64,000 nucleotides of DNA from JANQSP01 sp965226095 (GCA_965226095.1 OZ245336.1:1240001-1304000), one strand, 5' to 3'; numbered from the stretch's first letter, positions 41,056-51,230 are shown. Made by a program: numbers and translations. Notes: a model not told the origin generated them from the letters alone.

Positions 41056-42762
41056 ATGAAAAGTTTTATTAAGGTTATCTTCTTTAATCTATTCATACTC
41101 TCCTGTGATCCGGCAAATCAAAATATAGATTCGCAAAATTTTTCCGTACCGGAGCCTGTTATATCCGATCAACTCTCTATCACTAACCCGGAGAATGCAC
41201 GATTTAAATTAACAGATATCTCAGTGATGAAAAACCCATCATTAAAAATAAATGACATCATTATTTTTAATGACATAGAAGATATTGAACAAAATAAAAA
41301 AAGATTTAATAAGGTCCAATTAACAATAACAACTCATTGCCTGGTAGATAATCAACAAGTCATTATTAAAGATATTAAAAGGAAACTCAGACCAGCTATT
41401 CCTATTATTGAACTACTTCCGGAAGCAGTGTTGTTAGCTCAGAACACTCCTTCTTGTGGTTTTTCATTTACGGCAAAAAATCCAGCAGGAGCAGAACACC
41501 ATTTTGAAATGCCACAACTACCAATAACAGATTATCGATCTGACCGTTTTATCACCATCATTGATAACTCAAAAACAGATAACAAAAATAAAACCCCGTA
41601 TTTATTTATGAATAAAAGAAAAGATTACTCAGTCAATACAGGCCATGAAACAGCAATGGATACATTGAATTTAAACTGTAAACATCTATCAAATTCTATT
41701 TCACTCCGTTCTGAACAATGGCTCCCTTTCTCTGCTTTTTCTAATAAATTTAAAAATAAAACTATTGATCAGAATCCTTATCAACAATGTCGAGTTTTGG
41801 GTTACAATAAAGATACCCTTGTAGCCGCCTCCAAAGTTTTCCATTTAGTCTATCCTCATCAACCACCTTATGTCAGCATAGACACTATAAACCATGACCC
41901 TGATGATTTTTATGCTGATATCATGGGAGATAAAGAAGATAATAAGTCAAAAGATGTGGAAATTGATATGTACTCTTATCAAATTAACAATCCTCATTCC
42001 TATCCAGTCACTCTATGGATGAATTATCGACCCGGTATGGAATTGGATCTTTATAGTTTATATCAGGAAGTTAATTATAATGGAATGGATTATACTGAGA
42101 GCGATAAAATGTACCTCCCATTTTATGTATCAGATGATTTTAATATCAACTTAAGAAACCCCATTGTTGAGCAAGGCCAAGCAACCACAGAAAACACTGA
42201 TGACGGACTACTTTTAAAACTACAACCTCATACTAAAGTAAAAATACCAGTCTCTCTTACTGATTCCAACTTATGCAAGAAAGCTAAAACAGGTGACGAG
42301 GTTCGATGGTTAGGAGCTATATATACACCTCCTCAAGATCTCAAAGTATATGCTTTGGACACTAGAGATGAAAGTTTTAGTGAATCAAAAACAGAGCTGA
42401 GTATATATCGTTCAAAAAAACCGATTGCACTGTTGACTACTGGCCTGGAGAAGAAGAACAGTAGTGATGATACTACTCCTGTTCTATCTAACAACTTATG
42501 GTTTATGGAAAGCTCCTGCTTACAAGCAAGTAGAACAAGAGATAAAACTTTTAAGACAATAGAACCCTTATTAGAGTTACGCAGAGATAATGATGATCGT
42601 GGATCTTTTGATATACACTGGTTGGAAGAACCTGATCCACTATTATCCTCCACCTATAAAGAGAAAATTGCAGAAACTAAAACAGCTATCCTCTATTACA
42701 TAGATCGTAAAAACCCAGGAACAATTTATACTGATGGTATGGGTGGCGGTAGCGGCGAATAA
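41056..42762 (+). CDS. Large lipoprotein of unknown function
   Basis: 568 residues from the ATG at 41056, which begins a proper lipoprotein signal (SFIKVIFFNLFILSC); the frame extends 15 codons further up without a better start. The mature protein has many short beta-like stretches, several cysteines (THCLVDN; TPSCGFSFTAKNPAGA; QQCRVLGYN) and ends in a flexible GMGGGSGE tail. I recognise no domain. It follows the alpha-CTD-repeat gene in the same direction with a 110-base gap, so the two could be co-expressed, and it converges on dps. Confidence 0.6.
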   Translation: MKSFIKVIFFNLFILSCDPANQNIDSQNFSVPEPVISDQLSITNPENARFKLTDISVMKNPSLKINDIIIFNDIEDIEQNKKRFNKVQLTITTHCLVDNQQVIIKDIKRKLRPAIPIIELLPEAVLLAQNTPSCGFSFTAKNPAGAEHHFEMPQLPITDYRSDRFITIIDNSKTDNKNKTPYLFMNKRKDYSVNTGHETAMDTLNLNCKHLSNSISLRSEQWLPFSAFSNKFKNKTIDQNPYQQCRVLGYNKDTLVAASKVFHLVYPHQPPYVSIDTINHDPDDFYADIMGDKEDNKSKDVEIDMYSYQINNPHSYPVTLWMNYRPGMELDLYSLYQEVNYNGMDYTESDKMYLPFYVSDDFNINLRNPIVEQGQATTENTDDGLLLKLQPHTKVKIPVSLTDSNLCKKAKTGDEVRWLGAIYTPPQDLKVYALDTRDESFSESKTELSIYRSKKPIALLTTGLEKKNSSDDTTPVLSNNLWFMESSCLQASRTRDKTFKTIEPLLELRRDNDDRGSFDIHWLEEPDPLLSSTYKEKIAETKTAILYYIDRKNPGTIYTDGMGGGSGE

Positions 42763-42771
42763 GTAAGAAAA

Positions 42772-43215
42772 TTATAAGGAACTTTTGAGTATCCAGATTA
42801 TGTTTTCATGCCACTCAATTCTTTGAGTGAGTAAATCCAGTGTCACTTCATCTTTTCCTGCTGTAGCCTCAGGAAAAACAGCTTGAGCGGTTTTTATGAC
42901 CGCTTCATGATCCATAATCAGTTGTTTAATCATGTCCACCGCTGATGGAACATTCTCAGCTTCCTGGATAGAAGTTAAGTTTTTAAAGCTGGAATAAGAT
43001 CCCGGAGCAAATACACCCAAGGCGCGTATTCTTTCAGCAATCGTATCTGCGGCCTTCAATAGCTCTGTGTATTGTTCTTCAAACATCGCATGCAAAGTAT
43101 AAAACAAGGGTCCTGTTACATTCCAATGATAATTATGTGTTTTCAATGATAAAATGTAATGATCCGCCAATAACTTTGATAAACCTTTTACAATGGATTC
43201 TTTTTTATCTGCCAT
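42772..43215 (-). CDS. dps: Dps family DNA-binding ferritin-like protein
   Basis: 147 residues, a four-helix Dps subunit. The ferroxidase motif spans two subunits and is visible in LKTHNYHWNVTGPLFYTLHA (His and Trp) and MFEEQYTELLKAADTIAERI (Glu/Asp), with the helix-2 text RIRALGVFAPGS. The C terminus (LTQRIEWHENIIWILKSSL) is canonical. The N-terminal lysine-rich tail is short (MADKKESIVKG), so DNA binding may be weak. Dps stores iron and protects DNA from peroxide. A GAGG-type ribosome site precedes it. It follows actF on the same strand, 62 bases away. Confidence 0.93.
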   Translation of the reverse strand: MADKKESIVKGLSKLLADHYILSLKTHNYHWNVTGPLFYTLHAMFEEQYTELLKAADTIAERIRALGVFAPGSYSSFKNLTSIQEAENVPSAVDMIKQLIMDHEAVIKTAQAVFPEATAGKDEVTLDLLTQRIEWHENIIWILKSSL

Positions 43216-43277
43216 AACCTTTACCTCCTCTTTATCTTATTATATCGCCAAACTATACAACGATTCAACTCAGATTC

Positions 43278-44453
43278 TTAGTAATTGACGTGATGTTTGA
43301 TGGATTCCATCATCCGTGGATCTTTTTGTGGTAGTGGTGAATATTTATCAAAAAAGTTAAGTAGAACTCTGATAAAAATACCTAGAAATCCCAGAAATAC
43401 ACCTACTTCCAAAAAACCAAAACGAGGAAATTCTGAATCATAATTAGGATAAATCAACCAATACAAATCCACAAACTGCATAACTAAAACAAAAGCTGCA
43501 ACCCCACTGACAATATTCAAATTTCTCTTCACCCACTTGGGAAGTAAAATAACAAAGGGTACAATAAATTTAAAAACCAGAAGGCAAATGGATAAAACAG
43601 CCCAGGCACCCTTTGAGCGAGGTACAAAAAAAGTGGTTTCCTCCGGCAAATTGGCATACCAGATCAGCATGTACTGACTAAAGGCAATATATGCCCAAAA
43701 TATCGTAGCGGCAAACAAGTATTTGCCTAAATCATGTAAATGATTTTCGTTAATCCATTTTTTATTTTGTGGATCACTTTTTATAAAAAACACACATAGT
43801 AAAATCAATACTGCAAATATAGATTGAAATAAACCGGCAAAAATATACACACCAAAAATAGTTGAAAACCAATGAGCGTCCAGACTCATCAAGAAATCCA
43901 CACTAAAAAAAGATAAAGAAAAACAAAAAAACAAAAGAAATAAAATAGAATACTTAGCACCCTTCTGAGCCCAAATCACATCACCATCCTGATCCTGTTT
44001 TAATGAAAAAGATAATAATTTTTTGGCAAAGAAAACCCAGCCACCAATAAACAATACACAGCGAACTAAAAAAAACGGGAAATTCAAATAAGGTTTCTTA
44101 TGTTCCAACAAATGATCCTGCGCTACTTTTGCCGGATCCAACCAATCATACAACACAAAAGCTCCATAGAGTAAAGGCACTGTCATCACAGCCGCTACTG
44201 GCAAATAAGCTGTTAAAGCCTCTGACAATCTTCGAACACTAACACTCCATCCCGCTCCGGAAGCATAATGTATGCTAATAAAAAATACTCCACCTAAAGA
44301 AATCAGTATAAAAAACACATAGCTTAAAAGATAAGAATGCCATACTCTATCCTGAAACCCAGGAAAGAAAACAAACAACATACTTAAAAAACCCAAAAAC
44401 ATAAAAATGACAGAAATATTTTTTAACTGCTTTACTTTTTCAACACTGAACAT
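43278..44453 (-). CDS. actF: Alternative complex III subunit ActF
   Basis: 391 residues with about ten membrane segments, beginning SVEKVKQLKNISVIFMFLGF and including YLLSYVFFILISLGGVFFI and DYDGDVIWAQKGAKYSILFL-like loops. It is the smaller of the two integral-membrane subunits of the NrfD/ActC fold family, by position (last gene of the act cluster) and by segments such as FSVDFLMSLDAHWFSTIFGV. In ACIII it helps to form the quinol-binding membrane core with ActC. It starts 15 bases after actE on the same strand. Confidence 0.85.
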   Translation of the reverse strand: MFSVEKVKQLKNISVIFMFLGFLSMLFVFFPGFQDRVWHSYLLSYVFFILISLGGVFFISIHYASGAGWSVSVRRLSEALTAYLPVAAVMTVPLLYGAFVLYDWLDPAKVAQDHLLEHKKPYLNFPFFLVRCVLFIGGWVFFAKKLLSFSLKQDQDGDVIWAQKGAKYSILFLLFFCFSLSFFSVDFLMSLDAHWFSTIFGVYIFAGLFQSIFAVLILLCVFFIKSDPQNKKWINENHLHDLGKYLFAATIFWAYIAFSQYMLIWYANLPEETTFFVPRSKGAWAVLSICLLVFKFIVPFVILLPKWVKRNLNIVSGVAAFVLVMQFVDLYWLIYPNYDSEFPRFGFLEVGVFLGFLGIFIRVLLNFFDKYSPLPQKDPRMMESIKHHVNY

Positions 44454-44468
44454 TATTCATTCCCTTCT

Positions 44469-45023
44469 TCACTTTTCATCCTTGGTGGCTTTTTTTTGTA
44501 ACATTCGTATATAGTTCACCAAAGCCCAACGAGCCTGTTCATCAGGTATCTGTTTCCTGTAACTGCCCATCAAACCCTGACCTTCATGAATGATGTGATA
44601 AATCCTGCCATCTGAATAATTGATGGCTTTTTTCGCCAAAAGAGAAGGTGGCTTAACGATCATTTTTTGTGCCACCGGTCCGTCACCAGTTCCTGCACCA
44701 CCATGACAATAAATACAAGCTCTATCGTATTGCCTTTTACCAAGACCCATCACCATTGCTGAAAAATTGCCCTCATAAGGATTCTTTAAATTTTTTTCAG
44801 CTCCCAATGGATCATTTGTATAAGGATAATAAGATCTGTTTCTGGCACGAGTGTTTTCAGGAGGCACTCGCATGAAAGTACCCTCTTCTGACCCTTCCTG
44901 CGCTTTAATATTTTTTTGCTTCATCATATCCTGAATCAACTCCACATTTGTTCGATTTTTCCCGGCATTGCAACTGCAACCCGTTAAAAACACAATAGAT
45001 AAAAAAATTAAAATTTGTTTCAC
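44469..45023 (-). CDS. actE: Alternative complex III subunit ActE (mono-haem cytochrome c lipoprotein)
   Basis: 184 residues. The lipoprotein signal ends in VFLTGC (Cys about 16). One haem-binding motif, CIYCHGGAGTGDGPVAQKM, lies at about 107-125, and the distal Met is likely in GQGLMGSYRKQIP. Before it, YPYTNDPLGAEKNLKNPYEG is typical of ActE. It accepts electrons from the iron-sulfur subunit side and passes them to a soluble carrier or oxidase. Located between actD and actF, 13-15 bases from each. Confidence 0.92.
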   Translation of the reverse strand: MKQILIFLSIVFLTGCSCNAGKNRTNVELIQDMMKQKNIKAQEGSEEGTFMRVPPENTRARNRSYYPYTNDPLGAEKNLKNPYEGNFSAMVMGLGKRQYDRACIYCHGGAGTGDGPVAQKMIVKPPSLLAKKAINYSDGRIYHIIHEGQGLMGSYRKQIPDEQARWALVNYIRMLQKKATKDEK

Positions 45024-45036
45024 TTTAAAAATCCTC

Positions 45037-45606
45037 TTAAAAATTGGATTGCACCACTTGTTCCGCAGATAAAGATTTCAATAAATTTTTTAATTCATCT
45101 GTTGAACATTTTTTATCACTCAATTTAAAAAAGACAGCAAACTTATGAGAAGTTAAGTTTTTATCCAAAACCGGCGGATCCACTGCCGGCAGGCCACAAA
45201 CCACCAACAAAGCCGCTACAGACGATAAGGCACTGAATAAAATAGTGCATTCAAAAATCACAGGAATAAAAGCCGGTAAAGACCAAAAAGGTTTTCCACC
45301 TATAATCAAAGGCCAATTAACCGCTGAGGTCCACCAGGTAAACCATAACCCAAACAAACAACCACTGAGACCAAACACAAAAGTCACCCAGGGAATCCAG
45401 GATCGCTTAATCTCCAATAGCTCCTCCAACCCATGTACAGGAAAAGGAGTAATAGCTGAAAAACCTTTATGTCCTTTTGTTTTTAATTCTTTTATAGCAG
45501 ATATAAATTCTTTTTCATCTGCCCATATACCAGCTAAAACGGGGTCTGTGTCTTTTTGGACTGAACTCTTAACGCTCAATAAAAGTTTTTTTATTTTTTC
45601 TTTCAT
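45037..45606 (-). CDS. actD: Alternative complex III subunit ActD (DUF3341)
   Basis: 189 residues. The DUF3341 pattern is clear: VLAGIWADEKEFISAIKELK, FSAITPFPVHGLEELLEIKR at the start, then two membrane segments (VTFVFGLSGCLFGLWFTWWT; IPVIFECTILFSALSSVAAL) with the loop INWPLIIGGKPFWSLP-like text (NWPLIIGGKPFWSLPAFIP). ActD is a two-helix subunit that braces the membrane core. It starts 6 bases after actC. Confidence 0.93.
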   Translation of the reverse strand: MKEKIKKLLLSVKSSVQKDTDPVLAGIWADEKEFISAIKELKTKGHKGFSAITPFPVHGLEELLEIKRSWIPWVTFVFGLSGCLFGLWFTWWTSAVNWPLIIGGKPFWSLPAFIPVIFECTILFSALSSVAALLVVCGLPAVDPPVLDKNLTSHKFAVFFKLSDKKCSTDELKNLLKSLSAEQVVQSNF

Positions 45607-45612
45607 ACTCTT

Positions 45613-46989
45613 TTAATGTCCACCTTTATCTGTATGTCCATCCTTATCTGTATGTCCATCCTTAGCCACGGTTTTGATTTCAGCGATAGAAATAGCCGGT
45701 AAAGTTCTTATATATAACAAAAATAAAGTAAAAAACATTCCAAAACTTCCATAAAGCACAGCAAAATCAAAAAACGTCATATCAAATATTCCCCAGTTGG
45801 CAGGCAGAAAATCCCTATGCAGGGAAGTCACAATAATCACATATCTTTCAAACCACATTCCAATATTGATAAAGATAGAAACAATAAACATGACTAAAAT
45901 ATTTCTACGGAATTTTTTGAACCAAAAAATCTGAGGAATAAGTACATTACAAGTGATCATCGTCCAATATGACCACCAGTAAGGCCCCGACATTCTATTG
46001 ATAAAAGCATACAATTCAAAATCCGAAGCGGAGTACCAGGCAATAAAAAACTCAGTAGCATAGGCATAACCCACCATCATACTTGTTAATAAAATAATTT
46101 TATTCATTAACTCCATATGATTAAGTGTGATGTAGTCTTTAAATTTCGGTACAAATAATCGAACCAGACACATCAAAGTCACCACCATGCCAAAGCCTGA
46201 AAAAATAGCACCGGCTACAAAGTAAGGAGGAAAAATAGTGGTGTGCCAACCAGGCAGACTGGCTGTTGCAAAATCAAAAGATACAATACTATGCACAGAT
46301 AACACCAAAGGAGTGGATAGGGCTGCTAAAATCATATAAGTCATTTCATAATGACTCCAGTTGCGAGCGGTCCCCCGCCAACCCAAAGATAAAATACCAT
46401 AAATATGCCGGCGAATCCCCTTGGCTCTATCCCTTAAGGTAGCCAAATCAGGCACCATACCAATATACCAAAATACAATTGATACAATAGCATAGGTACT
46501 CACTGCAAAAACGTCCCATATCAGAGGAGAACGAAAATTGACCCACAAAGGACCTCTTTGATTAGGATAAGGTAGTAGCCAATACGCCAACCAAGGACGC
46601 CCCATGTGGAGTAATGGAAAAATTCCAGCTGTCATCACTGCAAACACCGTCATGGCCTCTGCTGTTCGAGCGATGGACGTTCTCCACTTTTGACGAAACA
46701 AATATAAAATGGCGGAAATCAATGTCCCAGCATGACCAATACCAATCCAAAAAACAAAAGTAATAATACCGGTTCCCCAACCCACTGGATGATTCACACC
46801 CATCAAACCAATACCTACTGCAACAATCACTCCCCAGGAACAAATGTAAAACAGAAACAAGGTTTTGGCGCTCAAAAGCATAGACAAGTATTTTATTCCT
46901 GGTAAAGTTTCCACCAGAGAACAAATATCATCTGTAATGGTTTTTAAAGATTTTTTCTTTGTTATAAGTGCAGGTCTTTTGAGTTGCAT
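45613..46989 (-). CDS. actC: Alternative complex III subunit ActC (NrfD-like quinol-binding)
   Basis: 458 residues with ten membrane segments of the NrfD/PsrC family (MGVNHPVGWGTGIITFVFWI; GHAGTLISAILYLFRQKWRT; HPVG and GHAGTLIS are diagnostic). It binds quinol at the periplasmic side and contacts ActB. The extreme C terminus is a small tandem repeat (KDGHTDKDGHTDKGGH), encoded by 18-bp repeats in the DNA, which ordinary ActC lacks. It lies 7 bases from the actB stop and 6 bases before actD. Confidence 0.94.
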   Translation of the reverse strand: MQLKRPALITKKKSLKTITDDICSLVETLPGIKYLSMLLSAKTLFLFYICSWGVIVAVGIGLMGVNHPVGWGTGIITFVFWIGIGHAGTLISAILYLFRQKWRTSIARTAEAMTVFAVMTAGIFPLLHMGRPWLAYWLLPYPNQRGPLWVNFRSPLIWDVFAVSTYAIVSIVFWYIGMVPDLATLRDRAKGIRRHIYGILSLGWRGTARNWSHYEMTYMILAALSTPLVLSVHSIVSFDFATASLPGWHTTIFPPYFVAGAIFSGFGMVVTLMCLVRLFVPKFKDYITLNHMELMNKIILLTSMMVGYAYATEFFIAWYSASDFELYAFINRMSGPYWWSYWTMITCNVLIPQIFWFKKFRRNILVMFIVSIFINIGMWFERYVIIVTSLHRDFLPANWGIFDMTFFDFAVLYGSFGMFFTLFLLYIRTLPAISIAEIKTVAKDGHTDKDGHTDKGGH

Positions 46990-46996
46990 TTTTTAT

Positions 46997-49900
46997 TCAC
47001 CCATGATCTGTCTCTGTTGAATGATTGCCCTGTTCATCCGATTCATGATCTGCTTCCTTATTTCTCACTTTCACCTGATAGCGTACCGCCGGTTGAGTAT
47101 TCAGTTCTTCCAACAGAGAATAGCTATTTTCTCTTTTAAATAAGCGTGACACTTTTGAAGTTTCATCTTTTAAATCACCAAAGACAATAGCTCCGGCTGG
47201 GCAGGATTGCTGACAAGCTGTTTGTATATCCCCATCTTTTAACTCACGATCTTCCAATTTGGCTTTCGCTTGGGCTGAACGAACACGATGCAAACAAAAT
47301 GTACATTTCTCCATCACACCTCTGGATCGAACAGTGACATCCGGATTCAAAGCCTTATTCAACGGTTTTTCTATTTTTTTGGCATAGTTAAACCAGTTAA
47401 ACCTTCGAACTTTATAAGGGCAGTTGTTGGAACAATACCTGGTCCCTACACATCGGTTATAGATCATATCATTGGTACCTTCGTCACTATGAACAGTAGC
47501 GGCGACCGGACAAACTGTTTCACAGGGAGCATTATCACAATGCATACACACCACCGGCTGATGAACCACACTGGGGTTTTCCGGCTCACCTTTATAATAA
47601 CGATCCACTCGAATCCAATGCATTTCTCTTCCCTGCAAAACCAAATCTTTTCCCACTGTTGGAATATTATTTTCTGACTGGCAAGCTATTACACAAGCTC
47701 CACAACCTGTACAGGAATTAAGATCAATCACCATTGCCCACTTATGTTTTGGATATTTATGCGTTGGCCATAAACTGATTTTTTTATGACGATGAATCGC
47801 TCCTCCAGGATTTTTTAAGTATTGTTTTAAAGTGGTCTCCACCACAATTTGCCGACCTTCCATAGAGTGATGTCCCTGTACATTGGCTAAGGGAATTTTT
47901 TTATTTGTCATTGTCATACTAATCGGCAAAGCGGAAAAAACAGGTGTATGATCCTTGGAAAATTCCATGAATGGATAAGCATTGACTCCCACTTTATTAG
48001 CTACTTTTCCAGCTCTCTGTCTTCCATAACCAATAGCTAAAGCCAACACATTGTCCATCTGACCAGGTTGAATATGCACTGGCGCTTCCACAGAATATTT
48101 TTGACTGTTCAATTGGACAATCTGCCCTTCTTTTAAACTCTTATCTCTGGCAGTTGCTGGAGATACACAGACATAATTATCCCAACAAATTTTCGTCACA
48201 GGATCTGGAAACTCCTGAAGCCAGGACACATTGGCTAAAGTTCCGTCTTTTAAACCAGCAGTGGAATAAAGAACCAACTCATACTCCCCTTTAGCGGGCT
48301 CAGATGTTTGTTGTATTTTAAGCAAAGCGGATTTTTTAAACCTACGGGATACTTGTCTTTGCTTTTGATTAAAAGAGTTCTTAATTTTTACACCGGTTTT
48401 TAAAAAGTTATTCCAATCAGAGTAATTGCTTTTTAAATAGGTAAACCAATTCTCTTTTCCATTTAAAAATTTTGCTTTACCTAGATCCACAGTCCATTTG
48501 ATTAAAGCAGATTCAAAATCCCTGGTGCGATAGAGAGGTCGAATGGTAGGTTGTTGTATACTTAACACCCCTTTTTGAAATTCCCAGTCAGACCATTTCT
48601 CCAAATCATGATGATCCGGTAATATATAATGCGCTTGCCTTCCCGTCTCGTCTTCTCTGTCCCCTGTATAAACCACTAACTCCGCCTGCTTGAGAGCACT
48701 CTCTAATGCCTGCCTGTCAGGATAAGTATAAAGAGGATTGGTTTTATGAATGATCACTGTATCTATCTGTTTATTGTTTAATGCTGTAATCAACTCAGTG
48801 ATATTTCGATTTGCCTTGGGCCAAGTGGAGTAAGAAGATGTGTAATCAATAGTCCAACCATCATTGCTCAAAAGATTGTTTAACCACTGAACAGCTATTT
48901 GTAGGCTCTCTGCCTGTTGTGTCTGACCAGCTAAACCACCCGCCAACACTAATGACTGACTTCGATGATTCCACAGATCCTGTACGAATTGATCCCAGTT
49001 TTTTTGCTCAATGGAAAAAAGTTTCCAAGGTGTTGTCGAGGGAACTTTTAAATGTTTTGGCCAACTGGTTTTTACTAATCCCTTTTGAATAAGAGTATGT
49101 ATCAATGCCAAAACCAAATCCAACTGCTGTGAAGGTTTAATACGCACTCTCCAATCAGCATTAGTTCCTGTCAAAGAAAGCAAAGATTCAAACACCACTA
49201 GTTGATTCATATCCCTGCCGGCTGTTCGGCCATTGGCATACATACGATTAAATTCGGTGGGAGAAAGCCATGTGCCTAAAAAATCACAGTCAATGGCTAC
49301 AATCAGTCGTGCTCTATCCAATCTATAGCGAGGAACAAGCTTTGTGCCATAACAATGTTTTTGGGCTTGTGCTATAGAAGACAAATTCAAAGGATTCCAA
49401 ACATAATGTCTACAGGAATTTTCCTGACAGAAAGCTTTAAGAAGCGCACTGGAAGAAGGTGAAGGCCACTCTCCCGTTAGAAAAGCGGTTTTCCGTTTTT
49501 TAATATTTTCTACAATTTCTTTATCCGCTGATGAATACTCAGCCCGCACAAATTCCCGATTGCTTTTTTCATCATTAAAAAGATTTTTTTGAGGATCCTT
49601 TAGGCGTTCCGGATCATAGAGGCTCAACAAATGTGAGTGCGCACGCGCAGATAAAGCCCCCGCATTCATTGGATGGTTTTTATTTCCTTCAATTTTAATG
49701 GGTCGGCCTTCTCTGCTTTTCACTAATGTACCAAAACCCTCACCACCATCATAATAAGACGAAGAGTAAAAACTATCTTCACCCAACACAACATCATCGG
49801 GCCTTTTCACATAAGGAACAATTTTTTCTGCTGGTCGACGCATACAACTGGTACCAGCTAAAGCCATCCCTGCCGCCATCAATTGTAAAAACTCTCTGCG

Positions 49901-50053
49901 CTCCCACAAATCCTGAGTTTCTTCCTGATTGGGCAAAGAATTGAGAAACTCTCTACTATTAGCATCCGGTTTTTCAGGAAAAACAGAGGCCTTCCACTGT
50001 TCTAAATTCAGCCAATATTTTTTTACAGATTTTTTACTTTCTTTATTACTCAT
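46997..50053 (-). CDS. actB: Alternative complex III subunit ActB (molybdopterin-like/iron-sulfur fusion)
   Basis: 1018 residues, a natural fusion. The N terminus has a twin-arginine-like signal (WERRREFLQ-type region, RREFLQLMAAGMALAGTSC). Residues 60-720 form a molybdopterin-oxidoreductase-like domain (GFGTLVKSREGRPIKIEGNK; HPMNAGALSARAHS), which in ACIII lacks the cofactor. The C-terminal part is a ferredoxin-like domain with four cysteine groups: CTGCGACVIACQSEN, CMHCDNAPCETVCP, CVGTRYCSNNCPYKVRRFNW and CTFCLHRVRSAQ...CQQSCPAGAIVFGD, giving three 4Fe-4S and one 3Fe-4S site. It carries electrons from quinol to the cytochrome subunits. The tail is acidic and histidine-rich. Confidence 0.95.
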   Translation of the reverse strand: MSNKESKKSVKKYWLNLEQWKASVFPEKPDANSREFLNSLPNQEETQDLWERREFLQLMAAGMALAGTSCMRRPAEKIVPYVKRPDDVVLGEDSFYSSSYYDGGEGFGTLVKSREGRPIKIEGNKNHPMNAGALSARAHSHLLSLYDPERLKDPQKNLFNDEKSNREFVRAEYSSADKEIVENIKKRKTAFLTGEWPSPSSSALLKAFCQENSCRHYVWNPLNLSSIAQAQKHCYGTKLVPRYRLDRARLIVAIDCDFLGTWLSPTEFNRMYANGRTAGRDMNQLVVFESLLSLTGTNADWRVRIKPSQQLDLVLALIHTLIQKGLVKTSWPKHLKVPSTTPWKLFSIEQKNWDQFVQDLWNHRSQSLVLAGGLAGQTQQAESLQIAVQWLNNLLSNDGWTIDYTSSYSTWPKANRNITELITALNNKQIDTVIIHKTNPLYTYPDRQALESALKQAELVVYTGDREDETGRQAHYILPDHHDLEKWSDWEFQKGVLSIQQPTIRPLYRTRDFESALIKWTVDLGKAKFLNGKENWFTYLKSNYSDWNNFLKTGVKIKNSFNQKQRQVSRRFKKSALLKIQQTSEPAKGEYELVLYSTAGLKDGTLANVSWLQEFPDPVTKICWDNYVCVSPATARDKSLKEGQIVQLNSQKYSVEAPVHIQPGQMDNVLALAIGYGRQRAGKVANKVGVNAYPFMEFSKDHTPVFSALPISMTMTNKKIPLANVQGHHSMEGRQIVVETTLKQYLKNPGGAIHRHKKISLWPTHKYPKHKWAMVIDLNSCTGCGACVIACQSENNIPTVGKDLVLQGREMHWIRVDRYYKGEPENPSVVHQPVVCMHCDNAPCETVCPVAATVHSDEGTNDMIYNRCVGTRYCSNNCPYKVRRFNWFNYAKKIEKPLNKALNPDVTVRSRGVMEKCTFCLHRVRSAQAKAKLEDRELKDGDIQTACQQSCPAGAIVFGDLKDETSKVSRLFKRENSYSLLEELNTQPAVRYQVKVRNKEADHESDEQGNHSTETDHG

Positions 50054-50070
50054 ATTTCTTCTTCCTTAAT

Positions 50071-50676
50071 TTAATAATGACAGGTACTACAATTTATGGG
50101 CGCCTGATTTTCCTCTTTTCTGTGACACTGAATACACCAACCCATTGATAAGGATTCATGTTGATACATTATTTCCATATTTTCCACTGTTCCATGACAA
50201 GTTGTGCAAGTTTTACGCACTTGTTCACCTGAAGCAGGTAAACTACCGGAAACAAAACGACCCGCCAAAGCTTTAATATGCGCTGAGTGGTTGAATTTTA
50301 CAAAATCCGGCAGAAGATGCACTTTTTCCCAGAGCACCGGTTGATTATCTTCATAGGCCTGGCGCAACTGTTGAATCACAGGACTCTCCACCTTTACACT
50401 CAAATGACAATTCATACAAATATCCAAACTCGGTACGCTGGCATGACGCCCTTGCTCCACAGCCGTATGACAATAACGGCAGTCTATACCATATGTCCCT
50501 GCATGTAATTTATGAGAAAAAGAAATTGGCTGATCCGGTTGATAATTAACGTTATACCCTAAGACCAGTTGATTATTGGAAATGAGAAAAATAAACAGTG
50601 ACAACCCTGCAAAAATAACAAGAAAAAAACAGGCGGAAATAATTTTTTTTTTGCGACGCCTTAATGGATGCCCCAT
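50071..50676 (-). CDS. actA: Alternative complex III subunit ActA (penta-haem cytochrome c)
   Basis: 201 residues. An N-terminal membrane anchor follows a basic start (RRRKKKIISACFFLVIFAGL). Five haem motifs are visible in order: CRYCH, CMNCH, CTTCH, CIQCH and CSTCH, the last only two residues from the end. SFSHKLHAGTYGIDCRYCHT and FNHSAHIKALAGRF show family histidine ligands. It is the first gene of the act operon (A-B-C-D-E-F), which supports its identity. The promoter should lie in the 170 bases upstream, where no clear element is recognised. Confidence 0.95.
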   Translation of the reverse strand: MGHPLRRRKKKIISACFFLVIFAGLSLFIFLISNNQLVLGYNVNYQPDQPISFSHKLHAGTYGIDCRYCHTAVEQGRHASVPSLDICMNCHLSVKVESPVIQQLRQAYEDNQPVLWEKVHLLPDFVKFNHSAHIKALAGRFVSGSLPASGEQVRKTCTTCHGTVENMEIMYQHESLSMGWCIQCHRKEENQAPINCSTCHY

Positions 50677-50846
50677 TTTTGCCCTTTTTTTTCAGCTTAT
50701 TATTATGAAACCCTTCTATATAAGGAAATTTTATCCTATTAAAAAAAAACTATGGGTTCAACTGTTTTTTGAGACAGAATTGGACCTTTGATAAAGGTGT
50801 CTTGCTCACAAACCTAGACTTGTTATGTTAAACTGGCATTCTGTTT

Positions 50847-51230
50847 TTATCTTCTGAATATACGCTGACAAAAGGATCCAGTTTGACCGTACTTTTTTAA
50901 AAGCTTCTTAACAGAACGATTGGCATATTCCAAAGCCACTTGATCCACACTATCTTTTAAATCCAGTTTGGCTCCCTTGTCCAACAACAAAGTAGCGATA
51001 TCTCTTTCTGATAATAATACAGCCAGTGTAAGAGGAGTTTGTCCTCTACTATTTCGAACATATAAATCGGGTTCAGAAGGTAGTAGTTTTTCCACTCCAT
51101 TAACATCTCTGTTCCGAATATATTGATGAAGCTCAGACTCCTGATATAACTGAGAACTCTCTGAATGAGAATCTGCCCATGAGGTGAAAAAAATAAATGA
51201 AAAAGTTAGAAGAAAAAAAATATTTTTCAT
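50847..51230 (-). CDS. Exported ankyrin-repeat protein
   Basis: 127 residues from the ATG at 51230 (an upstream start would add 8). A signal peptide (NIFFLLTFSFIFFTSWADS) precedes about two to three ankyrin repeats: ELHQYIRNRDVNGVEKLLPS, then NSRGQTPLTLAVLLSERDIA and LLLDKGAKLDLKD, then a degenerate third. Ankyrin domains bind proteins; a periplasmic location suggests an envelope partner, but none can be named. Just upstream of the act operon on the same strand, separated by 170 bases. Confidence 0.75.
   Translation of the reverse strand: MKNIFFLLTFSFIFFTSWADSHSESSQLYQESELHQYIRNRDVNGVEKLLPSEPDLYVRNSRGQTPLTLAVLLSERDIATLLLDKGAKLDLKDSVDQVALEYANRSVKKLLKKYGQTGSFCQRIFRR

Noticed and set aside
47288..47677. 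Plus-strand 129-codon frame inside actB
   Set aside because: Shadow of the iron-sulfur domain of ActB on the other strand, where Cys, His and Arg codons avoid stops in reverse.
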